Assembly (NCBI GenBank): GCA_016711205.1
Contig: JADJTM010000001.1
Location: 1,302,001-1,366,000, forward strand
Length of the DNA: 64,000 nt
Source: Micropruina sp.
GTDB taxonomy: Bacteria; Actinomycetota; Actinomycetes; Propionibacteriales; Propionibacteriaceae
Direction: 5' to 3'
Shown here: one piece after another, positions 56,826 to 64,000 of the stretch
Layout: each line of letters starts with the position of its first letter
Position numbering within the stretch: position 1 is the stretch's first letter
Program-made: the position numbers and the translations under genes
The notes under the pieces: generated by a model
What the model saw: only the letters and a program-made list of their open reading frames with translations
Database searches by the model: none
What the model was told of the DNA's origin: nothing

Positions 56826-58244
56826 TCAGGGCCGGACCGCAGTGCCGGCCAGCTCGCGCAGCAGGTTCCAGGCCGCCCGGACGTCCTCGTGCCGGGTGCG
56901 GCGCGCACCGATCGAGAACCGCAGCACGGTGCGGCCATCGAGCACGGTGCGGGTGAACAGCACGCGTCCGGTGGCGTTGGCCTGTTCGATCAGGGTGGCC
57001 GTCGCCTCATCGCCCGAGCGCAGGGCGAGGCACAGCAGGTTGAGCGGATGCGGCCCCACGATCTCGAATCGGTCGTCCTGCGCGACCCAACCGGCCAGTT
57101 CCTGCGTCCAGGCGACGTGGTCGCGGATCATCGCCTGGGCCGGCGCCACCCCGTCCGTTCGCAGGGTGAACCAGAGCTTGAGGGCGCGGAACCGGCGGCC
57201 GAGCGGCACCTGCCAATCGCGGTAGTCGATCACGGCGCCGGTCTCGGCGGCGGCGGTGCGCAGGTACTCGGGCAGAATGCTCAACGCGCCCAGCAGGCTG
57301 ACCCGGTCGGCGGTGTAGAACAGGTTGCAGTCGAAGGTCACGCCCATCCACTTGTGGGGGTTCGTGCTGTAGCTGTCGGCGAGTTCGAGGCCGTCGTTCA
57401 GCCCGCGGAACTCGGGGCACAGGGTGGCGATGCCGGCCATGGCGGCGTCCACGTGCAGCCACAGGTTGTGGGCCTTGGCTACCTCGGCCACGGCACGCAC
57501 GGGGTCGATCGCCAGCGAGTTGGTGGTGCCCAGCGTGGCGCACACCCAGAACGGCAGCAGGCTTTGTCGGAGGTCGTCCTCGATCATCTCGGCCAGGGCG
57601 TCGGGACGCATGGTGAAGCTCTCATCGTGCGGCACCACCCGCAGGTTGGCGGTGCCGACACCCGCGATCCGCAACCCCTTCTCGATGGACGAATGGGCTT
57701 GTGACGTGGCGTAGGCGACCAGCTTGGTGGTGTCTGAGTCGACGTTGACTGCACCCTTCGTGGCCCGGTGGCGGGCAGCCAGAATCGAGGTGAGGGTCGC
57801 CTCGCTGGCCGAGCCCTGGATCACCCCGCCGCCGCTCTCGCTGGTGCTGCGAAAGGTGTCGGGCAGACCGAGCAGGTCGATCATCCAGTCCATCATGCGG
57901 GTCTCGACCTCGGTCACGGCGGGGCTGGTCGCCCAACTCATGCCCTGGACGCCGAGCCCGGCCGAGACCAGTTCGGCCAGGATCGCCGGATAGCTGGTGT
58001 TGGCCGGAAACCACGCGAAGAAGCGCGGATGCTGCCAGTTGGTCAGGCCGGGTACCACGACCCGGTCGAGGTCGGCGATCAGGGCGTCGAAGCCGTCCGG
58101 ATCGCCGGGGTGTTCGGGCAGGAGCGCAGCGATGTCTCCGGGAGCGACGCGGGATTGAACCGGCAGCGTGTCGAGCGTGTCGTGATAGTCGATGATCCAC
58201 TCGATCAGGCGATGACCCTGAGTCCGAAACTCCGCTGCGTCCAC
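56826..58244 (-). CDS. PLP-dependent group II decarboxylase (aromatic amino acid type)
   Basis: 472 residues. Matches the aromatic-L-amino-acid / tyrosine decarboxylase family. Seen: NWQHPRFFAWFPANTSYPAI, LVSAGLGVQGMSWATSPAVT, SGGGVIQGSASEATLTSILA, LPFWVCATLGTTNSLAIDPV, LWLHVDAAMAGIATLCPEFR and the PLP lysine in SYSTNPHKWMGVTFDCNLFY. The substrate cannot be told from sequence; Trp, Phe, Tyr or DOPA are candidates. It would yield an amine and CO2. No amine transporter or oxidase is adjacent. It diverges from ybaK with 55 bp between. Confidence 0.9.
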   Translation of the reverse strand: MDAAEFRTQGHRLIEWIIDYHDTLDTLPVQSRVAPGDIAALLPEHPGDPDGFDALIADLDRVVVPGLTNWQHPRFFAWFPANTSYPAILAELVSAGLGVQGMSWATSPAVTEVETRMMDWMIDLLGLPDTFRSTSESGGGVIQGSASEATLTSILAARHRATKGAVNVDSDTTKLVAYATSQAHSSIEKGLRIAGVGTANLRVVPHDESFTMRPDALAEMIEDDLRQSLLPFWVCATLGTTNSLAIDPVRAVAEVAKAHNLWLHVDAAMAGIATLCPEFRGLNDGLELADSYSTNPHKWMGVTFDCNLFYTADRVSLLGALSILPEYLRTAAAETGAVIDYRDWQVPLGRRFRALKLWFTLRTDGVAPAQAMIRDHVAWTQELAGWVAQDDRFEIVGPHPLNLLCLALRSGDEATATLIEQANATGRVLFTRTVLDGRTVLRFSIGARRTRHEDVRAAWNLLRELAGTAVRP

Positions 58245-58299
58245 GACGTCAGCCTAGTGAGGCAGCGGGACGCTCGTGCGGCGCGGGTACTTTGGGGTG

Positions 58300-58794
58300 G
58301 TGAGTGGCAGGAGCACCGGTGGCACGCCGGCCGTCGAGGCGCTCACCGCCGCCAGAGTCGCGTTCACCCTGCACCCCTATACCCACCTCGACGACAGTCG
58401 TGATTTCGGCGCCGAGGCCGCTCGCGAACTGGGCGTGGACGAACTGCGCATCTTCAAGACGCTGGTGGTCGACATCGGTGTCGGACGTCCGTCGCTCGCG
58501 GTCGGCATCGTGCCGGTGGCGGGCCGGCTCGACCTCAAAGCGTTCGCCGCGGCACTGAAGGCCAAGAAGGCGGTACTGGCGGAGCCGGCGGATGCGGAGC
58601 GCAGTTCGGGCTATGTGATCGGTGGCATCTCACCGATCGGCCAGCGGACGCCGCTTCCTACCGTGCTGGACGAGACCGCCCTCCTGTTCGACACGGTGTT
58701 CGTCTCGGCCGGCAAGCGCGGGCTGCAGGTACAACTGTCCCCCGCCGATCTGCTGGCCCTCACGCGCGCGACCTGGGCCGACATCGCGCGCTGA
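58300..58794 (+). CDS. ybaK: Cys-tRNA(Pro)/Cys-tRNA(Cys) deacylase YbaK
   Basis: 164 residues from GTG 58300 (GTG 58297 also possible). It removes wrongly attached Cys from tRNA-Pro. Conserved: TPAVEALTAARVAFTLHPYT at the start, ELRIFKTLVVDIG with the catalytic Lys, LKAFAAALKAKKAVLAEPAD, SGYVIGGISPIGQRTPLPTV and VSAGKRGLQVQLSPADLLAL. Full length. Confidence 0.93.
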   Translation: MSGRSTGGTPAVEALTAARVAFTLHPYTHLDDSRDFGAEAARELGVDELRIFKTLVVDIGVGRPSLAVGIVPVAGRLDLKAFAAALKAKKAVLAEPADAERSSGYVIGGISPIGQRTPLPTVLDETALLFDTVFVSAGKRGLQVQLSPADLLALTRATWADIAR

Positions 58795-58856
58795 GCTGCG
58801 GATCCGGGATCGGTCCGATTGCGGACCTGCTGCCTCTCCTGCAGCGGCATCCCCGT

Positions 58857-58937
58857 GAGCAGGAATGCGGAACCGTCCCCGATTCCTGCTCGGACCAGCC
58901 GGGTGAACGGGAAAGGAACCGTCCCCGATTCTTGCTC
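58857..58937. repeat. Family B repeat, copy 2 (two direct units)
   Basis: GGAACCGTCCCCGATTCCTG (58869-58888) and GGAACCGTCCCCGATTCTTG (58915-58934) are direct copies 46 bp apart. GAGCAGGAAT and ATTCCTGCTC (58857-58866, 58882-58891) make a perfect 10-bp hairpin around the first unit. The right end touches the aminotransferase TGA stop (58936-58938). It lies between convergent genes. Confidence 0.75.
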
Positions 58938-60093
58938 AGCCGAGGTGGGCCACCAACCGGTTGATACCCTCGGTCAGCTCGGCGCCGGTGCCGCAGAATG
59001 ACAGCCGCATGAACCGGTGGCCGTCCGCCGGATCGAAGTCGATGCCCGGGGTCAACGCCACGCCGGTCGCAGCCAACACCTCGGCGCACCAGCGCTGCGA
59101 GTCGTCGGTCAGGTGGCCGATGTCGCACCAAGCGTAGAACGCGCCGTCCGGCGGGGCGAAGCTGGTGATGCCCAACTCCGGCAGCCGGGCCAGCAGCAGA
59201 TCGCGGTTGGCGGCGTAGCGGCGCACGTGGGCGTCCAGTTCGGAGCGGGCCTGCGCCCCGAACGCCGCGACGCCCGCGGCCTGCGAGATCGCGGGGGCGC
59301 AGATCGCCAGGTTGCCCTGCAGCAGTTCGACCGGTCGTCGCAGCGCCTTTGGCAGCAACAGCCAGCCGACCCGCCACCCGGTCATCGACTGGTACTTGCT
59401 GAGCGAGCCCAGCACGACCGACTCGCGTCCGTAGTGCCAGGCGCAGTCGGTGGGGCGGCCGAAGCTGATGCCGTGGTAGATCTCATCGCTGATCAGCAGC
59501 ACGCCGTTGGCGGCGCACCAGGCGCTGATGGCCGCGAGTTCGGCACCGTCGATGATGGTGCCGGTGGGGTTGGCCGGGCTGGCGATCACCAGGCCCGCCG
59601 GCCGCTCGGGCAACGCATCCAGCATCGCAACCGTGGGCTGATAACGGGTTTCGGGGCCGCACTCGAGTTCAAGCAGCCGACAACCGGTGGCCACGATGTC
59701 GTTGCGGTACGCCGGATACCCCGGACGCGTGATCGCCACCAGGTCGCCCGGGTCGAACGCGGCGAGCAGGGTGAGCAGAAACCCCCCGGACGATCCGGTG
59801 GTCACAATCACCTCATCGGGTGCGACGTCCACCCGGTACCGGTCGCGGTAGTGGGTGGCGACCGCCGTCCGGAAGGCGAGGGTGCCGACGGCTTCGGTGT
59901 AGCCCAGCACGTCGGTGCGCAGGGCCTGCTCGGCGGCGGCGAGCACCGCCGCGGGCGCAGGGGTGGACGGTTGACCCACGCACAGCAGCACGACGTCATC
60001 GTGGGTGCGTCGGCGTTCGGCGACCGCTTTGAGCACCTCCATCACGTGGAAGGGCTCCACCCCGCCCCGCCGCGAAGCCGAACGCGGGGTCAC
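58936..60093 (-). CDS. PLP-dependent class I/II aminotransferase
   Basis: 385 residues from GTG 60093. Fold type I aminotransferase: LLCVGQPSTPAPAAVLAAAE, GYTEAVGTLAFRTAVATHYR, VIVTTGSSGGFLLTLLAAFD, IASPANPTGTIIDGAELAAI, VLLISDEIYHGISFG and the PLP lysine in SLSKYQSMTGWRVGWLLLP. The C-terminal GHRFMRLSFCGT has the substrate carboxylate-binding Arg. Substrate unknown, an alanine/aspartate-type transaminase being likely. The GTG overlaps the stop of the YihY gene (GTGA). Its stop borders a family B repeat. Confidence 0.9.
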   Translation of the reverse strand: MTPRSASRRGGVEPFHVMEVLKAVAERRRTHDDVVLLCVGQPSTPAPAAVLAAAEQALRTDVLGYTEAVGTLAFRTAVATHYRDRYRVDVAPDEVIVTTGSSGGFLLTLLAAFDPGDLVAITRPGYPAYRNDIVATGCRLLELECGPETRYQPTVAMLDALPERPAGLVIASPANPTGTIIDGAELAAISAWCAANGVLLISDEIYHGISFGRPTDCAWHYGRESVVLGSLSKYQSMTGWRVGWLLLPKALRRPVELLQGNLAICAPAISQAAGVAAFGAQARSELDAHVRRYAANRDLLLARLPELGITSFAPPDGAFYAWCDIGHLTDDSQRWCAEVLAATGVALTPGIDFDPADGHRFMRLSFCGTGAELTEGINRLVAHLG

Positions 60094-61181
60094 GGCCGGC
60101 GCACGAGGCGCGCGAACCAGGCCAGCACCCCGGCAATGATCGCGCCGAGTCCGACTCCGGTGGCGGCCCCGAGCACATAACCCGTACCCATCCCGACCTT
60201 CATGGCCTTCTGCGCGACGGCCTCGCGCACCATGGGCACGGGTTCGTCCATGTCGGCGGGCAGATCGCCCACATCGGCGGCCCGCGGCGAGCGGTAGACC
60301 GGCCCGGTCTCGGCCGTCGCCATCCAGGCGGCGATCATCAGAATCAACGTGGCGAAGATGTTGAAGAACAGCATCATGATGATGATCGGACCGAATACCG
60401 CGAAGGCCGCGTTGCCTGAGAACATCCCCCAGATCAGCGCGGCACCGTACTGCAGCACGGCCAGCCCGATCGTTCCGATCAGTGCGCCCCCCAGCCAGAT
60501 GCGCTTGGCGACCCGTTGCTGGAACGAGATGCGGTATAAGAAGGCGAACAGCGCAAAGCCGACGGCGATCGATACCGGAATGGGTGCGGTGTACACCACG
60601 AACTTCGCCCACGCACTGTCGGACAGGTTGAAGAAGCCCAGCACCACCTCCGACAACGAGGTGGCCACCGCAGCCAGCGCGAACATGATCAGAATGGTCA
60701 GCAACACCACCAGCAGCGTGCCCAGATTGGTCAGCGTCTCGACGACGATGTTGCCCTTCTTCTCGCCCTCACTGAAGTCGGTGCGCATCTGCGCCCGGAT
60801 CGCGCTCTTCAGGTTGGCCATCCAGGCCGCACCCGACCACGCGAAGATGAACAGCGAGACGATGCTGAGGGTTGCCCAGCCGGCCAGCGCGCGCTCCATC
60901 ACTGCAATGACCTGATCGCCCAACGGGTTGTTCTGAAACTGGAACTTGATCAGGTCGCTCACTGCGTCGAGCAGGTCGGGCCGAAACACGGTGAGCACCA
61001 TGCCGAGCATGGAGAAGGCGAACAGCAGAACAGGCACGATGGACAGCACCGAGAAGTACGTGACTGCCGCCGCGAACTGGTTGCCGAGACGCTGCGTGAA
61101 CCGTTCCTGCATGCGCAGCAGATGCGCGATCCACGGTTTTGTCTTGAGTTCCTCGACCCACTGTGCGAGCCAGTCCGGCAT
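60090..61181 (-). CDS. YihY/BrkB-family inner membrane protein
   Basis: 363 residues with about six membrane segments. Conserved: FTQRLGNQFAAAVTYFSVLS, then IVPVLLFAFSMLGMVL; FAWSGAAWMANLKSAIRAQM; TLLVVLLTILIMFALAAVAT; and GPIIIMMLFFNIFATLILMI. The C-terminal GTGYVLGAATGVGLGAIIAG is a further hydrophobic segment. The family was once misnamed ribonuclease BN; function unknown, transport suspected. Confidence 0.92.
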   Translation of the reverse strand: MPDWLAQWVEELKTKPWIAHLLRMQERFTQRLGNQFAAAVTYFSVLSIVPVLLFAFSMLGMVLTVFRPDLLDAVSDLIKFQFQNNPLGDQVIAVMERALAGWATLSIVSLFIFAWSGAAWMANLKSAIRAQMRTDFSEGEKKGNIVVETLTNLGTLLVVLLTILIMFALAAVATSLSEVVLGFFNLSDSAWAKFVVYTAPIPVSIAVGFALFAFLYRISFQQRVAKRIWLGGALIGTIGLAVLQYGAALIWGMFSGNAAFAVFGPIIIMMLFFNIFATLILMIAAWMATAETGPVYRSPRAADVGDLPADMDEPVPMVREAVAQKAMKVGMGTGYVLGAATGVGLGAIIAGVLAWFARLVRRP

Positions 61182-61265
61182 CGGTCGTCCCTTCGTCCGT
61201 TGGGGCGCGTTCAGCCTAGCCGGACGGGCTCAGTGGGCACGCACACCGTGCGGGTGGCGGATAAC

Positions 61266-61311
61266 GGAACCGTCCCCAATACCTGTCGCGACCGGTAATG
61301 GGGACGGTTCC
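61266..61311. repeat. Family B inverted repeat, copy 3
   Basis: GGAACCGTCCCCAATACC (61266-61283) and GGTAATGGGGACGGTTCC (61294-61311) pair at 17 of 18 positions around a 10-nt loop. It lies 55 bp after the gcvP stop, in the 185-bp gap to the YihY gene. The gap holds no gene. Confidence 0.75.
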
Positions 61312-61366
61312 ATTCCCGTTCGCTTCGGCCCTTAGCCGCGCAGTAGGCGCAGATCGGAAGCCGGGC

Positions 61367-64000
<2,634 letters not shown>

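Overview
The window is about 64 kb of very GC-rich DNA from the chromosome of an actinobacterium. The evidence is mIHF next to gmk, rsmB-fmt-priA-metK-coaBC-rpoZ in a row, PriA without helicase motifs, a Rel-type (p)ppGpp enzyme, frequent GTG/TTG starts and many 4-bp stop/start overlaps. The carA-carB-pyrD-pyrF order and aroE-C-K-B next to efp-nusB would fit a relative of Propionibacteriales, but no species can be named. Almost everything is housekeeping and most genes are on the minus strand. No tRNA, rRNA, CRISPR array, prophage or transposase gene was seen.

Layout from left to right. (1) 1-15053, minus strand: rsmB (partial), fmt, priA, metK, coaBC, rpoZ, gmk, mihF, pyrF, pyrD, carB, carA. 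This covers translation initiation, coenzyme A and SAM synthesis, and pyrimidine/arginine precursors. (2) 15054-17352: a plus-strand insert with a DUF559/AbiEi-like protein and a tandem-GNAT protein. (3) 17353-28209, minus: nusB, efp, a PaiB-like FMN protein, aroB, aroK, aroC, aroE, mltG, ruvX, alaS and two small membrane-anchored proteins. (4) 28366-32308: photolyase, rarA and a divergent PadR regulator. (5) 32829-38768: aspS, an unlisted small membrane gene, hisS, a metallo-beta-lactamase-fold hydrolase and a DUF349 protein. (6) 38801-49386, minus: rel, apt, secF, secD, yajC, ruvB, ruvA, ruvC, yebC. This is the conserved stringent response / Sec / Holliday-junction block. (7) 49387-56298, minus: GNAT, hisA, a serine beta-lactamase-fold protein, hisH, hisB, hisC, hisD. 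(8) 56384-64000: FKBP, a PLP group II decarboxylase, ybaK, an aminotransferase, a YihY membrane protein and gcvP (N-terminus beyond the window).

The unusual content lies between genes. At least four repeat families are interspersed. Family A is a hairpin with core ATCCCGGCGAATGCCGGGAT, found in three arrays, one of them an eight-unit array with a 52-54 bp period. Family B carries GGAACCGTCCCC and lies 3' of three minus-strand genes, touching two stop codons. Family C is a MITE-like palindromic element of about 112-115 bp with the motif GGTTGATATGAATACC, present twice. Family D is a short TCGACAAGCTCGACC-type repeat. There are also extreme poly-G tracts at 24.6 and 28.3 kb.

A second point for any user of this sequence: at least five normally essential or conserved genes (priA, carB, aroC, hisC, yajC) and one small membrane gene each have a single-base frameshift, most of them in short G/C runs. 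Sequence or assembly error is the simplest explanation. No convincing new multi-gene system was found; the best candidates for novelty are the repeat families, the dyad over the mihF promoter and the two-gene insert between nusB and carA.
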